From positions 1,116,001 through 1,180,000 of the forward strand of contig QEYB01000448.1 in the NCBI GenBank assembly GCA_017562135.1: a DNA stretch of 64,000 bases, in the 5' to 3' direction. The number at the start of each line of letters is the position of its first letter. Within the stretch, counting starts at the first letter, position 1. Below the pieces are notes generated by a model. The model worked only from the letters and a program-made list of their open reading frames with translations. It was not told the origin of the DNA and searched no databases. The translations under genes were made by a program, and so were the position numbers. Positions 34,222-49,200 of the stretch are shown one piece after another. Source of the stretch: Dipylidium caninum. Taxonomy: Eukaryota; Platyhelminthes; Cestoda; Cyclophyllidea; Dipylidiidae.

Positions 34222-37200
34222 ATGGGGTGTTGCGGCTCTCGTACTGCCGTCTTACTCTTTTTGATATTTTCGCTTAATTGGGCATTGGCTTCAGATAATT
34301 GTGAGGCCCAGCAAAAGATATTTAATGACGCTTTAAATAGCCGTCATCCAATTGATTTCGTACGTGCAAATCGATTATTTATGTCTTTCAGTACTATTTC
34401 AAAAATGATTCAAAGGAAACAATTCAATTAACTTGGGCTGGCGATGCAATTGGAGTACGTAGCATTATTGTAACATTGGTTGTAGGTCATTATTTTGGTA
34501 ACGATGAGCGAAAGTGAACAGGGATTCGGTCAATCTTCCGATATTTATCGAAGGTATAAATGCTTCTGCTTCTTACTTCTTAAGCATTGATAACGGGAAA
34601 ACCTTTGAAAAAATTACCGAAAATTTGCGCGAAGACATCTTTATAAAGCGCGAAAATGGTCTTCAAACGCGCAAAATTTACCAGAAATTGAGAAAAGTAT
34701 GTACTCGGTTGATAACGTGATGGTATTTAGTAAAGATTTATGTCATTTGTCACGACCCACATAATAGAAATAACTCGCTCATTTACTCAACTGTCGATTC
34801 TGGTAAACATTGGATAAAGTCTAGGCTACCTTTTATCTTGAACGGCAAGCTAAAGTTTTCTCCTTCTGATTCCGAGTCCAATCTTGTACTTACACTAGAG
34901 GTCCACACGAAGGTGAGTTTTAGTTTCTCGTTCGCGACCTCATTGAATAGACTCTTTTTGTTTCTCAAGATGGTGGTATTACATGGGTGCCGGTACTACA
35001 AGATGTCCAAGAGTGTTTTTGGTCTAGCCTTATTGTTGACAACAAAAATACTCTTTATGCTCTTCACGGGAAAATTTCAAAAAAGAGTAAGTCTACTTTT
35101 TATATGCCGATGCATTCTCAAAAAAATTCCATTTTTTTGGTGATATTAGTATTTCCTGTGCAAATCCCTGTTTCATTTTTGCCGTTTTGCTATCTTTTAC
35201 CATATTGTATTTGATGTAATGGTCATCACAGTTGCGAACAACTACTTCAGTTTTTTGGACAAAATTGGATAGGGTGCTTCAATTCAACCAAATATTTATT
35301 TTTTCTTATAGCTAACTCCAATAGAAATGTGTTTACTCTCTCCAAATCTGAAGACGGTGGAAGAAACTGGAAAACAATTTTGGAAAATGTGCGCAAAATA
35401 TGGGCTCCTGAGGCTACGCGGAGTGATGTTGACATGGAAGAAGACGCCGGAGAAGTCCAGTACGAGCCTTCCGGTCGTTTTCTCTATGCTGCCTATTTTA
35501 TTGATGAGGAGAAGAACCACCTTCAGTTAAGTGTTTCTGATGATGGCGGGAACAGTTTCCGGAATGTTCACCTTCCCACTGTTTTTTCTGATCGAGTAAG
35601 ATATTTTCTTAATTGAGAGTCAATCCAGACTTAACGACTTGATTTTACTTTCAGCATATATCTCTATGAGTAATCTAACACCCCTGTTTCGTGTATCTGC
35701 AAAACATCATATCCGTTTAATTCTATCTGTTGATGAGTTTACCTTGTTAATAGCTCACTATTAAACAACTTTTCCTGCCCTGAATTTATTTTTCATACTC
35801 TATCTTTTTGAACTACCTATTATAGTAGTTGGTTTGCCTCTTCAAAATCTTCCGTATTTTAGTTTTTCAGCATACTGGACATCGATAAAGACGGTGTATT
35901 TCTTCATGTGGACGAACCTGGTGGTAAGTTACCATATTACCCCTAATAAAGCCACTATTATTGTTATAGCTCTCAAGGTAACACATTTTAGAGGAAATTA
36001 ATTATGGGAAGTACCTTTAAGGGAATTTCACCTCCATCCTGAGTGAAATGACCGTTTTTACAAATTCCCTTAGACCCTATTTGAGACTTCATACTGTGTC
36101 GTTTAATCTCCATTCTAATGTGTTTTTCCTGGCTTTGCAATTAAGTGACTCTTTCACCGGCGCCACAGTTGTTATGGCTAACGTTTACCAAGCTGCATTA
36201 ATATTGTATTGGTTCACATATAAAGGAAAAACTGAAGCATCTTGTGGTGTCGCAAAGGCTTTGAGTGAGGACCTTAGTTGTAACTGCGTATTCGACCTTT
36301 GACCTCAGTATGTCTTTTCCGCTTAAAACGAGTGCGTATTTTATGCCCTATGTGCGCGTACATAGGCTAGTTTGTCATGTTGTTGTTTTTTACCGCTCGT
36401 GTCGTAATAACTACCTAATTGTGCTGTCGTTTGCACGTCCCGAATGCGCCTAGTTGTGTTGTTGTTGTTGTTGTTGTTGTAGACTAGCCTCGTGTCGACT
36501 TGTTAATGACCCGGACCTTACCCGCATAAGCGGTTGATGCAGAGAAATCATTTTAATTTGCAACATTTCATTTAGTTTGCTGAGTGTCTTCCGCAATTTT
36601 TTTATTGCTTTTCCTTTTACATCGAAGCTTTTTAGACTCACTGTTGCATAGCATGCTCTCAGTGAAACGAAGCATACCTCAGATTACCGAGGATTACATT
36701 TTTTCAACAACAGTAGTATATATCCAATATTTCAACCACGCAGAAAGTATTCCAGCCTCGCCCATCTTCCTTAAGGCCACATAAGCACCTGCATTCATCA
36801 TCTTAAATGCAGAAGAGCCGTTATGGAAACCTTAGACTGAGGTTCGTTTCGATTGTTTGCGTGTTATTGGACAGGAGTCTTCTCCTGGTCGAAGGGACTC
36901 TGAATCAGCGAGGAAGAAGTGAGGAGTCACTTGTCCTTACCGCTCTCATGTTGTTCATGTGACTGGATGCCCGCCCTTAACTCGGTGTTCGCCCCCACCT
37001 CCTTCAGTGGTTTTTTCAGGGTTTTCCAGCATTGACACTCAAGAATCTTTCTCATTTTCATCAAATCGAGTTTACTTGAGTAAATTCGGAGGGAAGACTT
37101 GATTTTTAGCAGATGCCTGTCCTAGGACATGTTTATTACCCTCATTTTTATTCCGACTATCGTCTGTGGTAAGATCTCTCTCATCCCAGTCATGGCTAAT

Positions 37201-40200
37201 GCTGAACACTTATAAAGGTCAATTTCCATTTTTTTTCGGAGGGAATTTCCAGGTCCGTCAACCATACCTGTGTACAGCAAATTATTTTAAATTTGACAAA
37301 ACGTCTGCGCAAACATGCTTATTTGTTGTCTTGCTTGAGCACGACTCAATAGCTGCACCGTTGAAAACAGGCTTTACTCCTTGGAATTTATCTCATCGCC
37401 ATCCCAGTGTCCTTCGCATGAATAAAATTATCCCCTCGGCATCGATGTACTTTATTTGGAGGGATCATTCTTCCACCGATACACCCATCCGTAATTCTAG
37501 CCCGGGTATTATTGAGCAGCATTGTCAAAGTTAATGTAGCCAAAATGAGACGGTTTGAGAAGTCGCATTTGTGCCTTTGTTCCTCTAGACACTGGTCATG
37601 GCATCCTCTACGTCTCAGATAGCACAGGAACGGTGTTTACCGAGTCGCTACGCCGTCACTTCTATCCGAACCACGCGGCTGTCACTGATTTCTTCCGCGT
37701 CCTCTCCATTCCGGGCACTTTTCTGGCTACCCAAATGAACCCAGACACCACCCTGCGCACCGTAATTACCCATGACAGAGGCGCCACCTGGCAACCGCTT
37801 TCAGTGCCCGAGGGACTCTTCTGCGACCTCCCCTCACTGACAGAGATGATTGGTGAACAGGCTGGCAGCGCTGCTGCGTTTCCTGAAGCCTCTGAAGACC
37901 ACCTTAAGGTCACAGCGAGCAACTCCTCCAGTGATACCTTTGAACCTGTAAGTAAATCTCCTTGACATTAGGTTCATGTCAAAAGTTTCTTATCCAAGCA
38001 ACTGTCCCCACAAGTCCTAGGAAAAAGTACCCTCCCCTAGCTTATTATGAATCCCAATTTATTTCCTTACACAACGATGACGTTTCAAGTAGTATTTGGA
38101 GTGTCTATTGAGAAGCATTGGAGCTATAAAATTACCTGTGGGTTGAACATGTTACTTTGTCAACCACAATCCAACTTTTTGCCTTCCTACGACGACCTCT
38201 CCTCGATTTTCTCATACTTCACTTCATTCTGCCGTGTAACACCTGAAAAGTCTTTCATTTTACGTCGAAACACGATGAGATTTGACACTGAACAATCGCT
38301 ATATCAGGCTGTTTTTTTTTAAATTTATACATCGTTAATTCTTCTTCGCTGCCACTTTGAATTTTTATGGTCATCAGATGCACTGAAGAACGCTAAATCA
38401 TTTCTTGACATTCCCTGTCGCAGTGCTCCGTTTTTCCTTCAAAATCCAGAGAAGTCTGCTTCCCGAACTGTAAACGAGCGCATTAAGAAAAGACCTAGGA
38501 GTTGGTTAAAGGGACGACCACGTCCCATGACCTCCTTATCCATGGAAATCTGCGTAGACGACACTTAAGCGATTGTGATTTATGGCATATTGTCAGTGGT
38601 AATGTTAAATCGTCTGCAGATAAATCTTCATTTAATATTAGCCATCAATCAAACTACTTGGAGGCACTTCATTTGAAATGTATACTTCAGTCTGGGATGC
38701 TGTGTTAGGATTATGCCACCTTCCACTCTTTATTCGTAAGTTCTGATGAGTTCAAGCCAACTGCGCCTGAGTACTGACTGTCGCTTCAAATTTAAATGTA
38801 AAGGGAAGGTGAGGTGAGGTGAGGAAATTTGTGCTATTATAAAAATTATCAACAGCTTTATTGTCACGCTTGGGAGGTCCCTTAGTGGAAGTTTCTTGAA
38901 TCGCCAAGGCGAGGTAGCGGTGGAGTGCTTCCCCACTGGAAAGTGAATTCTCTAACTATCTTCTGGCCATATTAAGCGATTTTGTTCAGATGAGAGCTTT
39001 CTCCTCATCCTTCTCTTTCTTTACTGTTGCTAAACTTATTAGTTAACCTTATCCTGACTGAAAATGCGGATGATTCTATATTCATCGCCATGTGTAGTGA
39101 CTTTTTGCCTTTTTCGTCCACTAATTTTTAGTCTGTAAGATATTGCTCTTTTCTCCAAAGTGCATATTACCCACAATCTAGGGAAAATTGTGTTTTTTTC
39201 CACTCCTGAATTTGAAATTTGGTCCTCAATGAATCTTCTCTCCATGGCATCAATGCATTTCAGGCTGCAGTGGCAAAGACAATGGCCACATTTGGGCTGT
39301 GTTCTTAACAGCTTTTGCTCTAGGACCTCTTTGTGGTCAAGTAGTCGACGAATACCTTACCATCAAAAAGTGTGAGTTTTTGCAGCGTTTGATGCCATGG
39401 CGTGGGGAGACGCAACTTTGGACAGTTTCGAGTTTTTACCCCTGAGTACCATATTCTCCCTCTTCTCCTAGATTTTGGCTTTCACCTGTGTCTCATGCAA
39501 GAAAATTGAATAAAGTGCGTCTAATGCGTTTGGTCGGCAGAATCGCCTGATGTTGTAATCAGAAGTCGCTTTTTACCCCACCCCAGTCACTATGACAACT
39601 GGCCAGACACTCTCATCGCCTTGGTATTGTTTGTTGAATGGTACACGGGGCTAGAATTCTTTGGACAGCTGTCGAATCATCAGTTGTATGGGAGCTCTCA
39701 CTGCTGTGGCGTTGGACGCCATCATCGCCATCTGTTATCACCGTCTGGGGCGACGTTTATTCAGCGCTTGTGCGCCGGCCTGCTTACCTGGTTGGCTGGA
39801 GGAGGGAGGCCTGTCTGCGGAAAGCCTCCCATCTCCTATTAAGTAGGCCACTTGTGATTAACTCCAGAACGCGGACGAGCCCGGGTGAATCATGTGGCAT
39901 GGGGAGGGCGCAGGAGAGGAGGGCGTGTGTGGCGGTGATCATGGTGATTAGAGCCACCTCCTCCCGGACGATTTACACGACTTAAAGGTGTCTACTTCAA
40001 AGCAAGACTCGCCCTCACCGCACCGCTCCTCCGACTGTCAGTTTCCTAACGAGTGTACCCCCTATTAACCCGTAATTGTGGCACGTAGGACGCAATTTTC
40101 TAGAGGCTAATGAAAAGCCTACTGTCTGACTAAAGGGCAAATCATCTGTTTCACTATTAAATTTAAAATTCGTGCTTTCAATGCTCGAGAATAAAACTTC

Positions 40201-43200
40201 GTTTCTCCTATTAACCGTAAAGTTTTACTTCTGAGTAAGGAAATATCTCAGAATTTGTTACTCTCTCAGCCATAAGAGATGATGACTCTGTCGGAGATCA
40301 GTCGCATTAGATACTGTAAGATTTTTTAATTGCCATTCCAATTTTCCTCTTGTCTGAAATCTCTAATTTTAACCTTTCACGCGTCCTAACGTTATTATTG
40401 TCGTTCTCGAGCTACTTTGTTTACGTTCCCGGGAGTCACCCTAACAACTGTCAAAGAGGATGTGATGCATTCACTCATGACAGCTACGGGGATGTGTACA
40501 TGTGTTTACCTTCTCCCTTAGGTGTGCGGTTTGCAAGTGAGCAACCAGTTCAGTCTCCGAAAGCGTGTGGTCGCCTCGCCACCCTTGGCAACGTCGACAG
40601 CACGCGGATTAATCCTGGTGCACGGTCATGTCGCCACTCACCTCAGAACTACGCCCGCCGATGTCTTCATCTCCATCGACGGCGGGTATACTTGGCACAA
40701 AGTAGGTCTTCTCTCTCGCTCTCGCTTAAATCTCCTGGAATCGCGTTGAAATATCCTCCTCAAATGTATCAACATTCCCCACTTCAACGCCCGCTTCCCT
40801 CACACTATCGAGTAAAATCGTAGTGCAAGTACAATGCGGTATGCCTTCTGGTAGTGGCACTTTACAAACTGTTAGTCTGCGGACTTAACCTACTTCCAGG
40901 GCGCATTCACGGAGTACACAGGCACCTGTCGTCCGTTCTTCTCTCCCCAACACTCTAAGGTCGTCACCTTCTACTGTTTATACTCGCTTTTTCTCAACTT
41001 TCAACATCGCCGCTTTTGGTTTAAGTTTATTTAACTTCACTTGTTTACCCTTTTTTCCCCTCCGGAATAATCCGGTGCCTGCGTGCTCTCGCAACGGTCA
41101 TTCAGCTCATTCTGATTTTAGTGTGGTGCAATAGAATGAGGAAGGAGGATGTATTACCATCGCTCTCCCCGACTTGGCAGCCGAAGACACGGTCCGGGGA
41201 CCAAGTCGTTTGGGGAAAGTCATGGAATGGGGCGAATGGTGAAGAGGTGACAGAGTGAAGGCAAAATACTCATTCGTGCATTTTTTTTTACACTAAAACG
41301 AAGAAAACAGAATGGTGGATAAACTCCCACTTCCATTTCTCGGTTATTCTCTGGTGAATAGAATATGCAGCTGCTGTGCCTTATATCGGTCCTGTTTTTG
41401 TTTTTTTTCAAACGCTGGCGCTTCTATGGGTTGAAAGCCTAGTTTGGTCTTAACCACGCGGTGGATTTAATGTGAAATTAAGATTTTGTCAGTGGTGGCG
41501 AAAAAGGGAAATTTGAGAAAGCGCAGAAAGATGCTGATAACTTTTCTGCTCCACTTAGTCTGAGAGGCCGCCAACTGCCCCTATCAGTAAATTGTCTCCC
41601 CTCGTTTACGTCTGTCTTCACTGACGACTCCCCTCTAATTATCTCCCGTGCACAGTGATGAGACGGTTCACCCTCAATGCCTGTAGGCCGCCTCCACGAG
41701 ACCGCAGACTTCATCTTAGCCGTCCTTGAAAGATTCCCACCTCTGCTCTGACCATTGTCCCAACATGCTTGTGTACGTCCGCCCGCACGCACGAAAGGCC
41801 TGTTACTTAGGAAGTGCTTCAGGGAACCCAATGACTGCGTCTCTTCACCACCCAGGGATGAGTCAAGCGCTTCTATTATCTTGTGTTTGGAGAAAACTTT
41901 TTGCCTTTGGAGATGAAATAAAGGTTGCAGAAAAGACACATCGCCCAGGGTCAACTCCTGTCCGCCATTGACAAGTTGGCTAAAGCCCGTTATCGTTCTT
42001 CCTTCCTCAGGCATCCCGGGCTTCTCACCATCAAATCTACAACTGTAAATGCCATTCCCTTCTCGTCCCGACTATCTGCCCGGGGACTAGCGAATTTCGT
42101 GCTTTTGGGACTATAACCCAGTTTTTATTGGGAGTCTAACATAATCTGATAGTTGCAACCAGCGGTGGATACGTCCCATCTACTTATTTTTTCCATCTCC
42201 AATTGGGGTTTTTGTCTTCTAGTGAAAGAGCAACTTACAACCACTTTATTTTCAACCCTCTTTAATGTATTACTAGAGGTCAAATATGCCTAATTTGCAC
42301 CAGTTTGAATCGTCAATGTCTGGATAGTTTTCTGCCAGCAATTAAAACTATTAGATAACCTTTTTGCTTCCCAGAGAGGCTCTTCTCGCCGAAACCTTAC
42401 CCTTCGGCATGGCAGATGGTCTGCAATAGAAGCGTTTCATGCTTTGAGCCCCGGTGGGGGTAGGAGGTTCCATGTCCGTGACAGGAGTCGGTGTCCTCAC
42501 GGACACTTTAAATTAGCACCCACTTCGCCCTCCCCCCCTTCCGTCCTTCCTTCCTCCCCACACTCTGAGACACACAATGACCCCCTCGGACTCTCTAAGC
42601 CCTGACAGTTTATCATGGCACGAATTAAATTACGAGTATACAATCATTGCGTTTCTCTCTGCAATTTTATTTCTTTTGCTTTGGAAAAACCGGCGCCTTT
42701 ATCCATAACTCCTGCTCAATGTTTTCTCCATGCCGAATGAACTGAAGGGGACACTTGGAGAAATCCTAATTTTGTCTATACGCATGTGACTTAAAATTAT
42801 TGCTGGAAGGATTTTGCCTCCCTCGCATTTTCTCCAACTCTCCCTCAATTGGTTGGGTTGGGCGAGCGTGAAGTGTTTTTTTTTACAAAATTCTGTTTAC
42901 CAGTCGCATTCATCTTCTCCTTCTTATGCCTCTGGTCAAAAATAAAGCTGCCAGAAATCTACCCACAGAACAGTCTCTGTCAAGCGGTAAATTGTCGGCT
43001 TTTAGTGGGTTTATGAATTAGTATTCGGAACATAATTGGATGGCTGCAAATGAAAGAAACGGGGTTTATTTCTTTAGGGTCTGGACAGACCTCATCACTA
43101 TCAGATAGCCAACCGAGGCGGTCTCATAGTCGCCGTGCCCGCGGACACCCTTTGGGTGGATATCCTGCGTTTCAGCACCGACGGAGGTCGCTGCTGGCAC

Positions 43201-46200
43201 AACATCCCTCTCACACCCGCTATTAAGCCAAGCTCCGTCACCGACGACAAAAACGCGGATAAGACCACTTCGACTTCATCCTTGAAGCATCCAACCTTCG
43301 CGCTTCGCGCAGAGCCACTTCAGAACACCTCCTCTCCTCTTCTACCCATGGAGGAGGAGACGGTGGTTTTTACGGGTTTGGTCACCGAGCCCGGTGGTCG
43401 TGCGATGACTGTGGCGGTCTATGGTTATGGAACGATTAGCCAACGTTGGCGTGTCGCTGTTGTCGATTTTGCCAACAATGGGTTCATCACAAAGAACTGT
43501 AAGTCCGCGACCCTGTTTATCGTCCTTGTATCATCGTAGTCTTGTTTATTTGGCTCTTCGTATGGGTAACACCGGATTGGTGTTGTTTATTCTATTTGGC
43601 GCCAAAACCAGTTTGGCCAGCCCTCCGCGCATGCGGACTTGAAGGGTCTCGTCTCATGTGCAAAAAAGGCTGTGCCATCTCTAATGCGATGCGATGTGAC
43701 ATGATGATGCGGAGGGAGATGGGCGAGCACGGTTTTGGGACAGGCATACGGTGCGTTTCGCGCCCAAAAGCCATTAGTTATTCTCGAAGGTACAGCGATT
43801 CTCCCACCGAAAGGAGCTGCCAGCTCAGTACTCCCGCGGCACGCAATTTATTGCGGTGATTATGGTGGGGGGTGGAGGGGGGAGGGAGGTCTGTTTAACA
43901 TATCTCATTCGTCTCACTGATTGACTGTTTTAGTCTGTTCGGAGCTCTTAACCTACGTGGTCGTTCTTACCTGTCTACCACGAGCAAAGACAGTGAAACA
44001 AAGAAATGTTTTCATTCATGAAAGTATCTAACCTAGTTGCGTTCGTTTTACAAAGGGAAATAACTACAAAGATAGACAAAAGTATAGCGAGTCCAATTAA
44101 AGGAAGAGAGTCGATCTGTCAATTGATGGCCAGGCAGGTAATTGTCAAAATGGATGCAGAAGTGGATGAATATTTACATTTTCGGTGGCAGTTAATGATG
44201 CAAACCATTATAAATAGGGGAATGGTGCCGAATTTCGTTATTTTTTGCGTCTGAATCCTATTTATACTGCTTGATGTCAGCTAAACACTCTGTCACAAGT
44301 AACATTAACAAATAAAATCTGACTTTTTTAACTAGCTGGAGTTGAATCTTACCTAAAATTATCTCATCTCACAAGCGACGGCCATACGCTACCCTAAAAA
44401 CACATGATTTCCGGACTCCCAAAATGAAAAATCGCTTTCCCACAGGATGTTCCGTTCCTCTCGAAGCCGCGTTCTGAAATAATTTTTGGTGAAATCTTGT
44501 ATCAGGAGCCTGACTAACCAATTGATTCCCAAGTCCCACAATTAAAAAAATGGGTCCAAGGGTTCACACTTGAAGTTCTCTACGGCAACCTAAAAGCTCT
44601 CTTTCGCCCTCTCTCGCCCAATAAACAGTGCCTACCGGTGCGTGAGAAATTGCGGGCTTCGAGTGTCCTCGTCTCCCACACACCCGTGACACTGTTTATC
44701 CACAACTTGTTTATTTTTCCACCCAAACCACATCTCGTAGTAACCTCTTCGTGTCAGGCGTCCATCATCCAGTGTCACGTCGGGTCAGGCAGTTCGGGTG
44801 ACACACACGCGCTCTCATCATCACCCCCCTTTTTACCTCCTCTAAAGGCACGGCCGATGACTACGAACTGTGGTATCCTCATCAAACGGACGCCAAACGC
44901 GGCGACCCTAGCAACGGCTGCTTACTCGGTGTTCGGGAGACGTCCTATCGCCTGCGGGAGAATTCTCTGCAAGTTTAATTACGATAACTTGCTAACCCAG
45001 CAAATACGCTTCACCCGCCCCCCCCCCTCCCCCACCCGGTCGACACAGCTGCCCACGTTAGCTCCCATTTAAACCACTTTATCTCGAGAAAACAAAAGAA
45101 TGAAATAGTATTGTGTGTGTGTTTAAAAGTAACGCGTACCTAAAGTACGATGGGTAGATTCGTCAAAAGGGAGGAAGCCTCTTTTCTCCCACGTTGCAAT
45201 TTAGGTGTCAGGAGGTTTAGCGCAGGGTGGAGGGTCTTTCGTCAGGAAAACCGAGTGACTCGTCACACTTAAAGGTGAATAGGTCAGAAATGGCCACACT
45301 CCTTGGGCCACAACTTCGTAATGCTCGGTAGATAGCAACTCTTCCGTCAGGCGAATAGTTTGACAGCCCAGTCCTAAACGCCTCCCCCTCTCTGTCCGTG
45401 TAGGTGCTTCTCTAACCCCGACTTCCGCTCCCTCCAATCCTACGAAATTTGTGCATGCACACCACAGGACTACGAGTGGTGAGTTATTTCACTTTCCCTC
45501 ACTGAGGCACTCGGCCACGATATGCTCTTCATCAGAATTGGAATGTCTTTTGTGTTTTCTGCTAACATTTGCAGTTAATTTCGATTCCGCATGAACTAGA
45601 AGCATTTTTGTCAGGTCCGCTTGTTCTGGCCCTTTGGTGTTATGTTTACGACACTGTAACATGTCGAATGTAAAAGTAACCGAGTGAAAGCGTGTATAAA
45701 GGTCACTCGAGGCCGTTTCTGTTAACTGCCACAGTGAAACTTTTCAAAAGGCTTTCCAGAAAGCGCATTTGTCGTGCAGTCATTATGGGAGAGGCGAGTA
45801 AACGGTTTTATCTCTTATCTCAGGCGAAATTCGTGGAGTTCGCTTTTTCCACCTCTTGAATACCCCGGAAATTACTACCCACTGGTGAATGTAAATTGCC
45901 TCCCAACTTCGCACTTCTCAATTCTCATTCTAATATAAATTTCACTGGCACAGAGAAAACGGCCTGATGATTTCCGGCCAACTTTCGAGTACTTTTTCGT
46001 TTAATGCACTCCACTTTCCATTTCTCATCAACTTTTAATCCTTCCTGGTTTTTGTGCTTTCCACAATTATTTCAAAACTCCTTCACATCGACATGTCTAC
46101 AATCCTGATATTTGAAAAAAAAAAGACTTTCTGTGCTGAATTGGCCCAAGTGAGGAGGTTGCACAGACCTCGTCTCCTCCGCTTCGAGTGTTTCACTGTC

Positions 46201-49200
46201 TAAAGCAACGCTTAAATGTGATTTCCCTGTTCACTCAGTCGGGACTGGAATGATGCACATCTTAATACTTTCAACAGCATATTCCAAGTGAATCATCGCT
46301 GCTCCCTACTCGGACCGTCTTTCACCCTCTGTCTCATTTTATGATACGGTTGTTCAGATGCGACCTATCGCAAGGAAATGGCAGAGGTAATTGTGAAGAA
46401 TGGGTGAATCCAATTTATTTCCTCTGTGGAGTACGGAAGAGTTGTGTAGAATAAGGCCTTGTCACATTCATTGCTCGGAGGGAGTCGACTGTGCCTCTCT
46501 TGTAGAAAGTCAGCGTCTTTCTGCCTTGTGAGAAGCGAGCTGAGCTTTAGAGGCTCGGGGAGTTCACAAGTCCTATCCTAATGCAAACTGTATTACTCTA
46601 CGTTCAACCTCAAGCCTCCACACCGGCGAATACGAGTATCAGGGTTTTTTTTGAGCTTTCGAATCACCTCAACGCGGTTGTCTACGCCAACTTTTGGAGT
46701 TTGTAAGATTTAATCCCTTCTTTCTACTGTGGGACACGGCGTTCCGTTAGTCCACCGTTTGTTCCTTATATGCCATTAGTGACACAAGCTTTCTGTCGTT
46801 TCAAGGCTTAAAATACTTACGGCCATAAATGATATAATCGAAGCTTGCCTGCCTTCCTTCCCAAGGCTGCCATATCCTCGACGTAAGGAGAGAGACAGGG
46901 AGGAGATTTAGCCTTAAACACATCACTGAGACGTTTGATACTTTAGTTGTTAACGCCAAACCCCACAAGGCTACGGTTTCATTCCACGAAAGTTGCCTCT
47001 CTCTTGCGCGGTCTGATGGACGAGAAACTAAAGTGTTCGCATCTAGGTGGCTGCCACATTGACGACTAGGCGATGAGAGCGAATAAATAAATTCATGGGC
47101 AACAAATCTGTTTCACTCGAGGAAAGCGGGCATTTGTATGTCAGTAAGCATTCTAAGGACGCATTTCCTCAATGTTTATTCCACAGAGTCATCGCCTCGC
47201 TTGGTGTGTTTTTAACACCTCTCCACCAAACTACCACATTTTAGGGCTATTTCGAGCCTGTCACAGGTAAATTAAGGTGGTAGAGAGAGGTGGGGTCTCC
47301 ACCTAAATCACTTTTACAAATGCGGAAGCCAGGAGTCCCCACCACCGTGGAGTGACATTTCGTTGGTCTTGTGAAGTTTTCAGAACGTTTTTCCTATTTA
47401 CCTTTCTAAGTCCTCCTTCGATAAACGATTTCAGCGCCCCTCTTCATTCCAAGTGTCTATTCCGCACTTCAAAGGCACTTGTAACTGTGTGTTTGATTTA
47501 TGCGGCTTGTTTCATTTCTTCCAGACTTCTAATATGTAGTGTTAAGCGGTTTCGAACAATTTACGGTACACGTGGCAGGGGCACCTGCCTTTATAATCCA
47601 CTATCTTAACTTTTTTCACTTGGCCACTTCTTTTCGTCTCTCAAAGTCATGCCAGTCTTTCCAGTGTTTTGTGGCGGTATCCTTCTAAGGCCTTCTCTTA
47701 CCACTGACCAGCACGAAAATCGTCATTATATTCAGGTGTTTACCTATCTCGCATTTGTTACAATTTCACGGCTTTTAATCAGGAAAAAGCATATCCAGTG
47801 TCTTTACTCCAGCACATTCGAGTGTGCACTCTCGACTGTTCTCTCTCACTTACATTTTGGTGCAAATTTAAGTGAATACGGTTACTGGCGAGAGCTGGAC
47901 AGCGGTGGCAAATGCGTGGTGAATCCGCATGCTCCACCTCTCGATATCTGCGATTTGGTGGATCATGCGACCCCCCATCTCCTCGAAATGGTGGGCTATC
48001 GAAAAATCCCCGGCGACCGTTGTCAGGACGGTTGGGAGCCTCCGCACTCCAATTTAACCTTTGCAGAACGCACTAAGCACTGTCCTCCTCGCAAAAGACC
48101 TGTAAGTCAAACTGGTAAACTCTTTACCCTCGGGTAGGCGAGAAGTGGCTCGAGATTGCCGCCTCCCACCTTTTTCGCCTTCTTTTTATTTGCTCATAAC
48201 TTATTCTCACCCAGTTTGCAATGGTGATACAACGCTTTCCATCGCCTGAGCCGCTGATTTGAGTGTTTTTCACTTTGTTCTCCCCACAGAAATGGTTTCA
48301 TCACGGCTACCTCTGCCCAATTGGCATGCTTTTTGACTTAAAGTCTGGCCACGCTTGCTCCACAGACACCAACATCGGAGCTCGCTCATGCGCCCTGGCG
48401 TTTTGTATTGGCCAGCTTGAAGGGAAATAGAACTTTTTCTTTCCATTCCCACATTTATTTTGGCTTTTTATGAATCAGCATTCGCCCTGCTCTAATAAGG
48501 GGAAACTTGTTTCCTTCTGCAACTGGCATCATGCTAAGAGGACAAAGGGTTACAACTCTGGCTATTTCACTTATTCTTTGTTGCTACATAGGCTGTGAGA
48601 ATTTTCTTTTTTGTGGCTCCATTGCATGGCATCCATTTATATTTAGAAGAACTCGAATTTCCCAACTACTTCCCTTAATTTCGTGATTTTGGCGGGGAAT
48701 CTTGAGCCTCGTTTATCCCTCGATGACCGTGCAAACTTATGGTATTCTTCCCACGTATTTAGAGATGTGAAGATATTCGAGGCACCCACTTGTTTACTCG
48801 TAGGAGGCCGCCTCCGAGAGGAGCATGTGCGATGCTCCCTGGTGAGGAATGTTGGAGGTAGCGATTTTATCAAAACCCAGTGATTCACACACTACTAAAA
48901 TAAATTGTAGGTTTTTACGGTGGGCCACACAGTCATTTTGTTTTTGCTTCACCAGTTGTCCTCCTCGTCCTCCTCCCTCCTCTTCGACGTTCAGTCCGAA
49001 TACTTTTAATTAAAAAATGCAATCTCCCTTTGTTTGGTTTTTTGTCAGAGCTTTGGGAAGTAGATGAGGCAGTTTCCTTTCAACATGGCTCACAAGTAAA
49101 AGTATTCACATTTATCTTGAATGTCGTTTCCTACTAATGCTATACTTTGATGTTTCTTCAAAATAAAAGTGCAAAGTCACGCCAACCCCCCACCCCCAAG

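Noticed and set aside
39260..39372. Possible cassette exon in sortilin intron 9
   Set aside because: Exons 9 and 10 already join in phase and align continuously to sortilin, including the two Cys of that loop; inserting this frame would disrupt the propeller.
48643..48888. ORFs on both strands in sortilin intron 14
   Set aside because: No homology or suitable splice sites; they mirror each other on opposite strands.
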